Positions 11,827-24,995 of a DNA stretch of 64,000 nucleotides are shown one piece after another. The notes under the pieces were generated by a model. The model saw nothing but the letters and a program-made list of their open reading frames with translations. It was not told the DNA's origin and did no database searches. The DNA comes from Tetrahymena elliotti 4EA (taxonomy: Eukaryota > Ciliophora > Oligohymenophorea > Hymenostomatida > Tetrahymenidae), in NCBI GenBank assembly GCA_000231825.2, contig JH720293.1, forward strand, positions 1,984,001 through 2,048,000, read 5' to 3'. The position numbers were made by a program, and so were the translations under genes. Every line of letters starts with the position of its first letter. The first letter of the stretch is position 1.

Positions 11827-14276
11827 TCAATTTATGTGGTAGCTATTTAATTCATAGATTTATATGGTATCATCAGATATTAAAAAGACAATATCACTTT
11901 CAGCAGTATTTTCATAATATACACCAAAGTGATTAGAGTTTAAAGGCTAAGATAATTTGAGATTCCACTAATCTTCATTATTTAAGTCAAAGAATATTAC
12001 TGAGCCATCAAAATAGCTAACTAATATTTCTAGTGTATCTTAAGATTTTATACATAAGCCTGTTACTCCTGAGTTGTAGTTATCGAAAGAAGGGAAAGCA
12101 TTAGGATTATCAAGACCTTAAATAGGCACATTTTTGAACTCTATGATATCTCCCATAAGATTTGTTACAATTAAATTTAAATTAACTTCTTTAAGAGATT
12201 TTTCTTATCTATCATTTGCTTGATCTTCAACCTACTAAATAGATTATAGACTCTATATAGATTGGCCATCTTTATTATTTTATTTGTTTTCATAATCATC
12301 ATATTAATTTTCTATTTCATTTTTCTCCTAATTCAATTACTGCTACTGTCTCTTTTACTGGAATTTAACCTGCTTCTTTTGTTACTTCTTAGAAAGTAGC
12401 TGGGCTGATGAAGATGATTCTTAGAAATTTTCTGATTAACCATCCATACATTTTAAAAACCTGCAATAACTACCAGCTATACCCAAATAAGCTTATGATT
12501 AAGTTACAGACCTTTAAAAGCTTTATGCAAGATCTATACCTAGAGGATTAATAAGCAGCTTTTTTACAATCACTTAACCATCAATATCAATAAAAGATAT
12601 ATACATTTCATCTTATTTCATCCCTAACAAAGTAGCTTCACTTTTAGCAGAGTTTAAATTTGGTAATTTATTTGATGAAAAATTGATACTATTTTACATA
12701 GATTATACATTATTTAGCAGTTTTAATTCACTCATTAAGGATTTATTTTGCTGTACATAAGTTGAAGTAGCTTCCCTCTTTTATTTATTATTGTTTATTT
12801 AACTATTTGATGAAATTTCCTCTCTTTTAGTTTCCCCTTCTGTGTTATCCTAACTATGCTTTTTAGTGGTAAGTGTGCTATTATCTCCACTCTACTCTTC
12901 AATTATTTCTTCTTAATTGAATTAAATATGCTTTTGATGTTCATAAGATATTTTAACTGTTAAACTTTTTTGCTTTTTCTAAAACATTTGTCTCAACTAT
13001 TGCTCTGAAATATTATTATCTCTACTATCAGTTGTTGGTGTTTTCTTTAACTTATCTATTTATGGTAAATTTAAATCCATTTATTACATATTTAAATCTA
13101 AATTGTTAGTTGAGTTATATTCTCCAATAGAAGGGAATTTCAAATGGTTACTACTTCCTGTTCTTTATTCATCTAAAGCTTACTGAGATTGTATTTCTCC
13201 TGAAGTTTTTGTTTTATTTCCAAATTCAGTGCTTGACTAGTGCTTTATTTTAAAATCTTAAATGGTCTTACTAGTTTCTTCAATTAAATTTTCTGTTTCA
13301 ATCTATTAATCGTCTTAAAAGAATTTATATTCTATCCCTTCATTATTTGTATCTGCAAATACTTTATTATTTCCTAACTCATGAGAAAATACACAATGCT
13401 CTGTCTAAAGGATACATTTCATATCAAAATCAATAATAAACTCATCAAATTTGTACATATGTATAAACTGTAGCTCAAACTAATACTTTTTAGACTTTGG
13501 CTCTATAAATCTAAATATCTAAATTATACATACAATAATAAGATACATTTTTTTGAAATTAAAATTATTATATATTATTTGCTAAATTTAATGCTTTTTT
13601 TTGAAAAACTATCTTTGGAAATTCTATGAAAATTTCTTCCTCAAATAAAATATATTATGAAAATTTATTTGTAAAGATTTTTATAAAATCTCATTAATTG
13701 TTAAAAATAGCCAAAGAATTTATAATTGATTCAATAAAAAGTAAAAACTAACTTACTCGAATTGAATTATCTGAAGAAGATGTGAATAAAAATTGTATTT
13801 TAGAATAAGTGACCTATCTTATATTTATTAAATTTATCTTTGAGTCATTAAATAAATTGCCATTATAGTAAACGAGATTAGAATTTAAATAATAGGCATA
13901 TATTTAAGATTAAAATGTTTGCTTATTAACAAAGCCAGTTAAAACAACAACTTCATCTTTATAAATCATAGTTGATAAGCAAGTAAATACATTTTCATTT
14001 TGGTCTATCTTTTTTAATTCTTGTAATTTATATACTTAAGACTCTTATTCTTTATAATATTCTCCTGCATCTTTCTATTTAATTGTTTTTTTAATATTAA
14101 ATGTAGCCTTAAAGATCAAAATATACTTTTATTGATAAAAAATAGATCATCTAATTAGTTCCAACAAAAATATAGCATTTTTTCTTAAAAGGATGGTATA
14201 TTCTAGAAGTCATGTAGCGACTAGAAACTCCCTTGAGGGATATTGTATTTACTACATTTAACTTTTACTATTACAT
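11827..14276 (-). CDS. WD40-like repeat protein with a long low-complexity insert
   Basis: The protein has beta-propeller-like blades at both ends. Near the N-terminus are FVGTNQMIYFL and, further on, YSKIQFLFTSSSDNSIR. Near the C-terminus are IAGSYCRFLKCMDG, LEILVSYFDGSVIFFDL and SDIVFLISDDTIQIYEL. These show the hydrophobic-strand, SxDxxI/V rhythm of WD40 blades. The middle (about 12700-13450) is Ser/Thr/Gln/Asn-rich and probably disordered. The start at 14276 (MQQQKLNVVN) is preferred over an internal ATG at 14213 because the intervening codons read like protein. Introns occur after TSSSDNSIR (donor GTAAGTTAG, about 13755) and early in the gene near 14130. WD40 proteins are scaffolds, and no particular complex can be named. 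Confidence 0.65.
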
Positions 14277-14956
14277 ACTTACTTAATTAGATATCTTTAA
14301 AAAAAAATATATCTATTAATCTATCCGAAATTACTTTTTCAATACTGATAATACTTATTGATGTACCTCAAAATAATATTTTTCTTCTTATTTCTTATTT
14401 TAAATCTTAAAATAATATCTTTTTATACTTTTTTTAAATTAAAAAGTTAAAAAATTCCAAAATCATAATTTAAAAATATTTATTGCTATCTCTACACAAA
14501 AATGAAAAAAAATGAAATATTTTAATCTTTTACTAATAAATAAAAATAAATTTTTTGATTTAATAAGCTTTTTTTATTTGAAATGAAGTTAGATAAATGA
14601 ATTTATTTTTTGAAATATTAAGGAGATTGTTGGTATAGATAGAATGATTATAAATAGTTTAGTTAATTTAATATAAATGAAGCTCTAGATAAATATAATT
14701 TTATTATTATTATAATTAGTTGTTATTAATTTTAATTTTTAAGATGAATTTAATTCTTTTTATTTGCCAAATTTTTATTTATTTTAGATAATATATTGCT
14801 ATTATTTTATTGCATTTAGGAGATTTTATTTTATTGGGCCAAGGAAATATAATTTTATTAATAGTAAAGTATTTTCATTTGATTTAGTTTTTAATTATTA
14901 TTATTTCCAAATTCTTTTTATGAGAATTTTGAAAATTTATTTTGTTTATTTCAGTT
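14277..14956. other. Spacer between two minus-strand genes
   Basis: This spacer is very AT-rich with frequent tat and taat runs. No coding signal, repeat or RNA gene is visible. Confidence 0.5.
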
Positions 14957-17900
14957 TCAGATAAATGATCTATTTTCCTTAAAAGAAAAGAATTATTCAA
15001 TATTATCATAAATTTCATTTGATTAAGATCCTAATATACCATTCATAGCATTACATAAATCTTCTTTTGTTTCAATAAGCTGTGTTTCAAGGTACTCATT
15101 AGCTTACTCTAAAAATTCAGACCTTTATTGATAAATTTTGAGTATGTTTTCTAGCTTGCTAAATTCAACTTATTATCTTTCTAGTTCAATCTATTTTTAA
15201 GATGATATTTTATTAAATACTTGATTTTTTAAAAAAACAATGGAAAATTACTTTATATTTATCTTAGACAACGATGAGTTACTTTTGAGAATTGAAATAC
15301 ATCTTTTCAAAATCTTCTGTAGCAACCTTATTAATAGGAATATTTAAGGCAGCTTCTTAAATTTATTTATTTAATTGCTGTATTTTTGTTTAGAGTTATT
15401 TGTTTTCTTATTGTAAGTTACTTTTTTCTTACTCAACAATTTCTATTTTTCTTTGATGAGATTAAGACAAAATCATTTCATTTTTATTCAAGTTTTGTTT
15501 AAGGATTTCTACTTCTTCTTCTAACATTCTCTTTTCATTTTAGTTGATATCTATTGTTTGCTCCATAGCCTTTATTTATTCTAAAGCCTTTTAATGCTCA
15601 ATTGAAGTAGCTTGGCCTTAGCTTTAGAAACTTTGATAAAACTATTCAAATTACTCTAAACGATGATTAGATTCTTACAGTTGACCATTCAACTCTTACA
15701 CTTTATCATCAAATTATTATTGCTTTACCTAGAATTAAACTAGTATATTTTGTTTTTCTTCACTAACTAATCTTAATTTATCTTGCAATTCCTAAATCTA
15801 TATTTCATAAGATTTCTTTATTTAATCTATTTCTTCACTTTTTGTTTAGACACTTTATTTAATTTTATTTTCAACCTCATTTTTACATACTTCAAGATCT
15901 TTTACTTTCTCATTTACCAAAAGATCTTTTTGATTGATCTTTTTGTTATTTTTAAAAAAATATTAATTTTAGTCAAATAAAATATTTATTTTTACTTTGA
16001 ATATTAGTTCTTCAATAGTTTTTTCTTATTCACTTAAATGCGATTGATACTCAAATATAGTATTCTATTATTGCTTAACTTAATTGGTTAAATCATTATT
16101 TTAAGTAGTCAAAATCTTTATTTGCTAAATCATGTATTGAGTATTTTCAACTTGTTAAGCTAATTCCTTAGGAGTACCTTAATTAGATTGTGTAGCAGAT
16201 TCTTGGATCTAGCTCTGGATTTTAAAGTAAAAAATTAATTAATATTAAAAACTCTTAAAATAAATTATTTTACAATTTTAAGTGTATAAATCTCTTGGTT
16301 AACTTTTAATTAGTTTTGAAGATCTTCATTTTATTATTTGAGAATCGAATTCGATGAAACAAGCTTTAGTTATGAAGAATAAATATAATTTTCTTTAAAA
16401 ACAATAATTTATTTACAAGTTATTTTTCTTAGTTAGAAAACTGGAGCTATTGCTAAGAAGTAGATAATTCATTAGTTGTAATTTGATTTTAAATATTAAG
16501 CTATTCTATAGTCTTATTTAGAACTTCAATATGTTACTCTAAGGTTTATATTTTTTCTTGCAATTCTTTTTCTTTTTCTTCAAATTTAGTCTATTATTAT
16601 TCATTAACATGCTAACTATTGAAAGTGAATTTTCTCTCAATTTATAAATCTTATGCTTCAGGAGCTACACAGTTAGTTCTTTAGTATTCTTCATTATATT
16701 CTTCTCCATTTTAATATTTCTAGGAGTCTGAGTGATCATGTTAATAGCCTATAAAAATTTTTAAAAATAATAAATGAGTTTAGATTTAAAAAATAATTAA
16801 TTACTTTTTCCATTTTTATTGTATTTTTCTTCATGTTGATTTGAATTGTAATTGCTCTAGTCAAACATTTCATCATCTTCAAAATCAACTTATTAAGTGC
16901 TGGTGCTATTGTTATTTCTAAGCTTTTTATTAATTCTTTAACCATTTTCTCCAATTTCACTTTCTGCATGTACACTTTCAAAATCTTCTAATTAAGTGTC
17001 TGTTATCTACATTTATTTGATCATATTATCAATATTAGATATCTCATTGATCTATTTGTTTTTATAATCCTTTAAATCTTTTTGTTGATAATGCTGTTAT
17101 TATTGATATTAATAGCTATCTACATTTGAGTCATTGTGGCTTTAATCACTATAATTTCCTATTCCTTTTTCTATATAAAATTTACTTTGATTCTGCTATT
17201 TCATTAAGTTTATTTACCTTTTGGAGGCTCTTAGCTTTAGTTCCTGAATTTCTATGTGAGGAAAGAGAGTTTTTCTGCCAACTCTGCATTTTAGACATCT
17301 TTTACATTTTACAACTCTTCTTATCTCCTCCTACCCTCAATTATAAATTTACGTTTATTGGGAACTTATTACTTTTATAAGTTATCTTGTTTCTCTGCCT
17401 TAGATTAGTACATCATTTTCTATTCATGCTATTCTGCACTTCTTTCTCTGTAGCCTATATCCTTTTTAGAAGAGTTTTTTGTAGAGGAACTTTGTTAAGA
17501 AACAACACTAATAGGACGAGGAGTTGGTGTTGGAGTTTTTGTTCTTGGAGTTAAAAGACTATTTTTTGTTAACTTAGATGACTATTCTGGTGATTTACTT
17601 TATGAGGTTTGATTTAAATAATTTTTTGTTTTAGAAGTTGCAGCTGCTGATGATTATAAACTTTATTTAATACTCATTCTTTCCTTCATATCACTATTGG
17701 CATGAGTGGTGTCTGAAATATTAGATTAAGAAAGTTAGCTTACTGCTTATGTATTATTTTTAATTCCTGCATCATAATTGTTATTTGCATTCTTCTTCTA
17801 ATTAATTAAGATAAAATTTTTCTTTTCATTCTTTTTTTCCTTATTAATAGTGATTAAAGGACCCTTCTTAGTAGTTGATGAACCTGGGACTGTTTTTGAT

Positions 17901-19305
17901 GCAGATACAGTAGTTGAAACACTTCCTTATTGAATATTACTTATTTCATCATTATTTTACCTAAGATTTTTATTATTTTATTGATGACTTTCCTTGTATG
18001 GGCTTAAAGATGATTCTTCTTAGTCTGGATTCTTGCTTTTAGGCTGTACGGGTGAGAGTTCTGAGTGATGTCTATATGCAAATGATTTTTATGCAATCTA
18101 CTATTAGTATTATTGTTGATTATATTGCTGTGTATTTCCTATTCTTCCTGCTCCTTGCTATGAGTATGTGATTGACCCATGGATTGGCGACTTGCTCTCT
18201 ACCATTTATAGATTAATTTCAAATGTTACACTAGAAGATTATAACTTTTAAAAATATTATTAGTTATTATTACAAATTCTTTTTTCACTTGATTCTCTAC
18301 TGTCTGACCTAATTTTAAATAATGAAACAAATTTAGACATACATCTACTTTAAGTTTGTTAAATAATGAAAGAATTAGGACAATTTTTAAAAAGACTTCT
18401 TTTAATAAATATGATAGGATATTTAGATGCATTTGAAATGCATTTTATTAAATGATAAGGTTTGTTAATTAAAAATATCTATCTATTTTAATTGAGCACA
18501 ACTTAATAAATAAAGAGTTATTTAAGATTCGTTAAAATAAAAATTTAAATAGCATTTAGATTTACTTTGAACACTTGACTTAATAACTCATTCTAGCTGA
18601 AAGATCATTACACTTTTCTAAAGGTACATCTTGTTCATATCTGGCATAAATATTATTGTTTGGGTAATTTGCTACATTTATCTTCATAGCTCCTATGACT
18701 GTGCTCTTTTCTTATTTCCATTAATTTATATAAACTTCAACCTTTTGATTAAAATTTGATCTTTTTAACAAAAACTAAGCAGACACAAAAGCTTTAATGA
18801 TCAATCTTGAATAAAGCTATTTCAATATATTTTATTAAAAACTATTACATATTTTTCTTAATACTAATTCCTTTATCTATTCATTTGAAGCTATGTTTTA
18901 AAAGAAAACGATTCATTAATTATTGCCTGCTTTGATAATTCATCTAAATTAAATTTTCTTTTAGATTCCTAAGTGTTCACTCCTGTTTATATAATTTTAA
19001 TGTTATGCATGTTTAATAGTTGGTAAGGCTAAAATATTAAAAACTAATGAATGGCTATAAACTAATTTAAATTATATTTTTGATTCAATTAATTTAGCTA
19101 ATCATTGACTATTTTATATGTCTTTTTAATCAATTAAATTTAATCTAGCTATAGTAGAATATATTTAAATGCAAATATTTTATATCGGATTCTTAAAATG
19201 CTAACCTCTTTTAAATGTAAGAGAAAGGAGACTATTCTTAGTGATAAAATTCATGTCTAATTTGTGAAACACTATTTCATAATTAAATTTATCAAATTCC
19301 TCCAT
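14957..19305 (-). CDS. NT-C2 (EEIG1/EHBP1-type) domain protein with disordered middle and coiled-coil C-terminus
   Basis: The N-terminus (MEEFDKFNYEIVFHKLD, then LLSLTFKRG) matches the NT-type C2 domain of EEIG1/EHBP1 proteins. It continues in later exons with KVEVYINQW and STVIGAMKINVANY. This domain usually binds membranes or small GTPase partners. I join this part to the downstream Ser/Gln-rich and coiled-coil frame. A phase-2 intron (donor GTAAATCT at about 18573, acceptor aaaattag at about 18310) splices codon AA|G and stays open into the frame starting MVESKSPIHG at 18205. Without that intron the C2 frame runs on with no stop. The C-terminal 500 residues are Glu/Gln/Lys-rich coiled coil ending NRSFI and TGA. 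C2 plus coiled coil fits an endosomal or cytoskeletal tether. The merger is inference; the alternative is two genes, 14957-18205 and about 18570-19305. Confidence 0.62.
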
Positions 19306-20230
19306 CTTCTTTATCTTATTTATTTTTGAAGAGATTTGTTTATATTGACTGACTGATTGATTGTAATTTAGGTATTGGCTTTCTAAAATAAATTATTAAA
19401 TATTTTTTGTTCTAAATTTGTTTATTTATTATCCAATTTTTTCTTTCTTAACATATTTTTCAAGCGAATTCTTCAAAAATGATCAAAATTTATTGATTTT
19501 CATAAATCTTAAACAAAATTTGCAAAGAAAATTAAAAATTTACCTACCTATTTTTCTTAAATTATAAGCGAAATTTACTAGTTATTAAGTTAAAAAGATG
19601 CAAAACCAGTCAATAAACTTCTTTCTGTCAATTGCTTGAATTTTTAGTGAATAATTTATTTAATTGAGATGCTGAAGATCTTATTTTTTAAAATAAGAAA
19701 TAAAGACGTTTATTAGTTTACTTAGTATCAAATAATTGCTTCCATAAAAAAAATAATTAATTTATAAAAAATTCTATGAAATTTTCATATTATTTTTGTA
19801 GGCTTATTTAAAAAAGAATATGATTTTTATTCAACTCAAATGTTTTTAATTCCAGTTAATTTTATGCTATATTTATTTATAAAAGACTGTTTTTGTTTGC
19901 TTGATGAAATACTAATTAATATTTTTTAACTTTTATTTTTTTCTATTTTAATTCAATTTATCCGTCAAGAAGAATATTTTCTATTAAATCTATCTCTTCA
20001 AGAGCATAGAATCATATAATAGAAAATAAATAATTTTAAGAAATTAAAATTCTCTTTAAACTTATAGGGAAATATACATAAATACTTCTAAAATAAACAT
20101 CTGAAAATGATAAATTTTGAATATTCAAATTATTTTGCATTTTTTAGCTTATTTAAAAAATACTTATCTTTTTTTTACAACATATTAAGAATAAATAAAA
20201 CAAATAAGGTAGATAAAAGTGTATTTAAGG
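19306..20230. other. Spacer between the NT-C2 gene and a small membrane-protein gene
   Basis: The spacer is AT-rich, about 0.9 kb, and should include the NT-C2 gene promoter. I found no convincing reading frame in it. Confidence 0.45.
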
Positions 20231-20511
20231 TCAATTTTGATTTCCAATTAAAGGTTAACTGAACTCATTATTAGCATTTGAATTATTATTTTATGACAGA
20301 GATGAATTTTAGGTGTACCTCTCAAAATTTGTTATCTTTTTTTATAAATTTACATTAAAAAAATGTTTTTTAGATGAATTAAGTTTACATTTCTCTCAAA
20401 CTCCTTATTTTCTTTTCTCTATTTAAAGCATATAAAAGCAAAAAATACTACCAAAACAAATTGGCATATACACCAAACTATAATAATTGCTATCTTTGAA
20501 TCTAATCCCAT
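20231..20511 (-). CDS. Small single-pass membrane protein, 75 residues, two exons
   Basis: Exon 1 begins MGLDSKIAII and carries one strong membrane segment of about 24 residues (IIIVWCICQFVLVVFFAFICF). A basic juxtamembrane stretch, KQRKENKEFERN, follows. An intron of about 53 bases (donor GTAAACTT, acceptor aaaaaaag) keeps phase 0. Exon 2 encodes a Ser/Asn/Gln-rich tail ending PLIGNQN and TGA at 20231-20233. A short N-terminal tail, one helix, then positive charge suggests the tail faces the cytosol. I do not recognise a family. The gene is too short to be significant by length, but hydrophobicity, charge and splice phase agree. Confidence 0.55.
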
Positions 20512-21822
20512 TTATACTTTTGCTTTATTTAGTAAACTACAATTAAAATTTTAGAAAATTATTTGATTTATATCCTACTTAATTAGAAATACAATCAGAA
20601 TAGTCTTTTTTCACAATTATTTTTAATGTAAATTTAACAAATACTCAAATAATAATCTTTTAATGTTTTTTTTGAATGGTAAATTATGTATTTCTTATTT
20701 TAATTTGTAATCTAAATATTTTAAATTTTATCTTTAAAATTATTTTTTTCAAAGAAAAGATTAAAAAAGTAAGATTTTATCTTTTAAATAGCTTGAATAA
20801 TTAATAAATTTATCTTTATTGGTTATTTTTAATCTTTTTTAAAATTCTATTCTCTTTTATTTTTATAAAATGATTGGAAAAAATAAGATAAATTTATTTC
20901 TTATTTAATAAGAATCTAAATTGAACAAAATCTTAGCCTTCTGAATAATAATAAATCTAATTTAAACATTTTTATAGGGTTAACTTGATTTATATGGATT
21001 AAATTTTGACTTTATTGCATTGAAGAAGAATAATTTTTTTTAATTTACTTTGAAATTACAATACGATTGATTTTAAAAGAAAATTTAGATTATTAAGGAA
21101 TAGAAAAAAGATAATAATCTTAGTTGCTAGAATCTAATAATTTTTTTAACCTAATTTATCATTTTTCATTTACTTACTTTCGATTAACAAAATAAAAATT
21201 AAAAAACGTTTTTTAAATTAAATTATTTTAGGAGAAAATATGGTAAGACATAAGTCCTAGTTAATAAAGATTTAAATAGATTATCAACAAAATAAATGAA
21301 ATATTATAACTTTTATCATCAAATAAATTAATTTTATCTTGAAAAGATATTTCTTTTAAGTTATAATTAATTATTTTTAAAAAAAAATAGTTTTAAATGA
21401 TGATTTATTGACAATTATCAACCATTCTTTTTTATAATGAAAATTTATCCAGCTTTTGTTTGAATTTTTAGAGCATTTAAAATCATTTTAACTAAAAGAT
21501 TTTTGTAAAAGTGAATCAATTTCAATCATTCAAAATAAAGCAATTTTAAGTTACGAAAATCTAAAGATTTTTTATTTTAAATTGATTTAAAAAGTGATAA
21601 GAATATTTGTTAATATCAATAAAGAAAGTTAAAGTTTTTAATTCAAAATATAAAACATCTCTTCTTAAACTGAAATAATAAAATATAAGATAGATAATCC
21701 AACAATTGAATTCAATTCATAAGGAATAAATACTTTGCTATTTTTGTTATAAATGAAAAGCATTTTAAGCAATTCTAAAAAGATAGATTAAATAGATTTA
21801 TAATCTACATAAAAACGTAATA
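20512..21822. other. 1.3 kb AT-rich spacer between divergent genes
   Basis: This divergent spacer should contain promoters for the small membrane-protein gene and the coiled-coil gene. It is rich in A/T runs, and I see no coding signal or repeat that stands out. Confidence 0.5.
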
Positions 21823-23927
21823 ATGCAAATTAATTAGCAGCATCTTAGTCAAGTAATTTCTTTGTTTTATTTGTTTACTACCATTTATCTGCCAAATTTT
21901 AGTAGAAAAATAGCATAAAATTTTTAATAATAAAATTTCTATTTTAGGAAAGGTATAAATAAATGAGCCTGATGAGACTAAAGGAAAAGAAGATTAATAT
22001 GTTGAAAAGCTCCATGCTCATATTACTTTTTTGAATAAAACTGTTAAAGAAATGTATTTAAATTTAAATGGGAACTCACAAAAAAAAGTGGATTTAAATA
22101 TAAAATTTATAAATTAGGAAAAAGAAGCAAGATGAATATAAAAATGGGCTAGTTGATATGCTTAGTAAAGATGCTAAACCTTTACCTGACTTAGCAACTG
22201 AATCTTAATAAAAATACAAAGAAATGAAGCAAGCTTTAATTAGTTAAATTAATGTAAAACTTTAAAAAATAAAATATTATATTACATGAATTGATAATTT
22301 CCAGTGAAATAATATATAACTGAAATACATAAAGTAAGGATACTTAAATTATTTTGTTTTGAATAGGCTTTGGAGAATATTAAGGCTAAAACAATTAACA
22401 AAAATTTGGGTTTGATGAAAAAGAAAGATAAAGTTAAATAACTTGTTGAAGAGTTGGAGAAAAAGCATTATGAAATAGAATAGTTCAACAAAAAAAGAAT
22501 TTAAGAGTGAGATTTTTAAAAATTCCGAATGTATTTAATCTTAAATTTTTTAAAATTAAAAAAGAATGAAGGAAAAATACAAAAAGGAAAAAGATAGAAG
22601 AGAAGAATTGGATGAAGAAGTGGAAAAATGGAGAACTCAATATGAGAAGAACTGTTAAGAATACGAAGTAGCTTACTTTTGATAATTTATTCTAGTATGT
22701 TTAATCATGTCAAAATAAATAGCAAAGGATGAAAGAAATATAAGAGAAGAAATTTAATGAAGAATTAGTGAATGAAAGATATCTTTAAGAGAAATAACTT
22801 GAAGAGGAAGATGAAATTGAAAAAAGAAAGGAGCATGAAGAAGTTGAAAAAAAAATTGTAAATCAATCTATCAATCTTTTAAAAAATTAAAAATTATATT
22901 TATATTTCAGAAAGAACTCAAAGATTTCTAAGAGAACGACTTCAAATACAAAGACTTGAAGAAAAAGAATGAAGAGTTAAATGAATAACTTAAATAATTA
23001 GGGGAGGATTATGAGAAAAAAAGATATGAATCATATGTGTTGGACCATAATATTAAATTAGGAGATCAAGAAAAAGAAAAAGAGGTACTGATTTTATTGA
23101 ATTAGTTATTTTTTAAAAATTAAACACTCTACTTTAGGCTGATGAAAGAAAAAAACTTAGAGATGAATACGATAAGTAATTAACTATTTTAGAAGAATAT
23201 AAAAGAAAGAATAGAGAAAAGGTTGAGAAACAATTTGATACTGCTGTTTGCCCTGCTCTAACAGAAGTTTAAAAGAAACTCAATAAAATAAAGAGAACAG
23301 CTAAAGAAGTTTAAGACAAATTTGTTCAAAATGATGCAAATTACAGGAGATTAAAAATAGAACAGATGAAAAAATCTTACTAAATAGAAAGATCAAAAAT
23401 TAGAGTTGCTGAGCTAAAGACTTAAAGCAACTAATTAATTCAAGAAGTCAATACAAGAGAAGTAGTTTATTATATTAAATATTTCATATAAATTTTTATA
23501 AAAACCTTTAGGTTGAATACTCAGAGATTGAGGCCAGAATTTAAGAATTGGAATAAAGAATATCAAAACTTCGTAAAGAAGATGAAAAATTATCAAAAGC
23601 TAATTAAAAACTTATCATAGAATAAGAATATTTAGAAATAAAGGCTGATAATTATGAAAAAACAGTAAATTTAGCTTAAAAAATATTAATTTAGATTACT
23701 TCAATTTTTTTAAAAACAATAAGGTTAAATTATAAGATTTGGTTCAGGAATTAGAATTTTCAGAATTAGAAAAGGCTCATCAATCTAATCTTCAAGTAAA
23801 CTTTTAAAATATTTTTTTTCTGTTTTAACTTTTAATAAAATAGTTTATGGAAGGATTAAAAAGTCTAAAAGGTCTTAAAGACGAAGTTAGAACACAAAAT
23901 TTATCTTTCTATTCTTAATAGTAATGA
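21823..23927 (+). CDS. Glu/Lys-rich coiled-coil protein in about ten exons
   Basis: The spliced product is almost entirely helical coiled coil, rich in Glu and Lys and poor in Pro. Recognisable pieces are VEKLHAHITFLNKTVKEM, then DKVKQLVEELEKKH, then DRREELDEEVEKW. A more distinctive stretch follows, CPALTEVQKKLNKIKRTAKEVQD. The small introns (donors GTAATT, GTATTT, GTAGCT, GTAAAT, GTAGTT) are typical ciliate ones. Splicing them keeps the frame to TGA at 23925-23927. Exon 1 is short (MQINQQHLSQ), and its acceptor tttaggaaag gives phase 0. Such proteins in ciliates are often axonemal, basal-body or cytoskeletal, but I cannot assign a named component. Confidence 0.75.
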
Positions 23928-24629
23928 AAATAATTACTGCTTAATAATAGGGTTTTGTGTATTTTTTATATTTGTCGATCAAATTTTATTAAAAATAATA
24001 CAATTATCTTCTTTAATCATCATTTTATTAAACCAGTAAATTTTAATTTATTTTATCTTTCACTGTTATTTTTGTTTATTTCAGTTTTTAAGCTATTTTA
24101 ATTTTTTCCTTTATCACTTGATAATAATCAATATTTAAAAAAAAGGAAGAAAATTGTGAAATAAGATTTAATCTCTCATAAAGAACTTGAATTTTACATC
24201 AAAGCTGTACAAATATTTGAAATAATTTTTCAGTTAATGTAAAAATGTTAAAAAAATGATAACTTTCACAATTTGATTAGAATAACAAATTTTTGTTTAA
24301 AAATTAAACGCTTTATGAGATTATTTCTGATTGATTTTTAAAGATCTTTTGTTTAGCATTTTATTATGCTTATTTTTATAATTTTATTTTTTTTATGAGT
24401 TATTAACTTTATCTCTACTATTTTTTCTATTTTTTGAAGAAAAAATTGAATTAGAAAATTTTTTGAGGAAATGAAAAAAATATAATTGAGAGAGAGTAGA
24501 ATTCAAAATATTAAAATAAGATACAGTAAAAACTTAAAAAATAAATATGCATATTAAGCAATTTAGTTTTATTTGAATAATATTTTAATATTATGAATTT
24601 AAGATTTGTTTGTTTCTTTTTAGAATTAA
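23928..24629. other. Spacer between convergent genes
   Basis: This 0.7 kb AT-rich stretch lies between the ends of the coiled-coil and hemoglobin genes. It shows nothing beyond homopolymer runs. Confidence 0.5.
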
Positions 24630-24995
24630 TCACTTTCCAAGACAATCTTTACGAGTATGTTCAATAATCTTGGCAGCTTCACCAATCAATTCTTTGCTAA
24701 CACCTAATTCAGTAAGGGTAGTAGCAAGGTTTTCAATAATAGCATCAAAGTGAGAATCTTGAAGGTTCATACCCTTGTGAGCTTCAACCATATTTTTACC
24801 TTTGTAATGGTTGGGACCACCTAAAAGCATGGTAAGGAAATCTTCTTGTTGCTTGGCTTGATGTTCCATATTAGTATTTTTGAAGTAGTGTTTAACTCTG
24901 TCATCTGCTAAGACTTTTTTGTAGAAAAGGGGAACAGCTGCATGCATGGCAGGTTGACCACCGAGTCTTTCAAAAACAGTAGGCTATTTGTTCAT
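24630..24995 (-). CDS. Truncated hemoglobin (group I, trHbN-like), 121 residues
   Basis: This is an uninterrupted 121-codon frame, the length of known Tetrahymena hemoglobin. It begins MNKQPTVFERLGGQPAM, with the early GG of truncated globins. The CD1 Phe is at 38 (YFKNTNM), the distal-side glutamines are at 46 and 50, and the proximal heme-ligand His is at 73 in VEAHKGM. The sequence LLGGPNHYKGK matches the trHb EF-loop signature. Group I truncated hemoglobins bind O2 and NO and usually detoxify NO; that role here comes from the family. It uses few TAA/TAG glutamine codons and is richer in G+C than its neighbours, which fits high expression. I see no intron. Confidence 0.95.
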
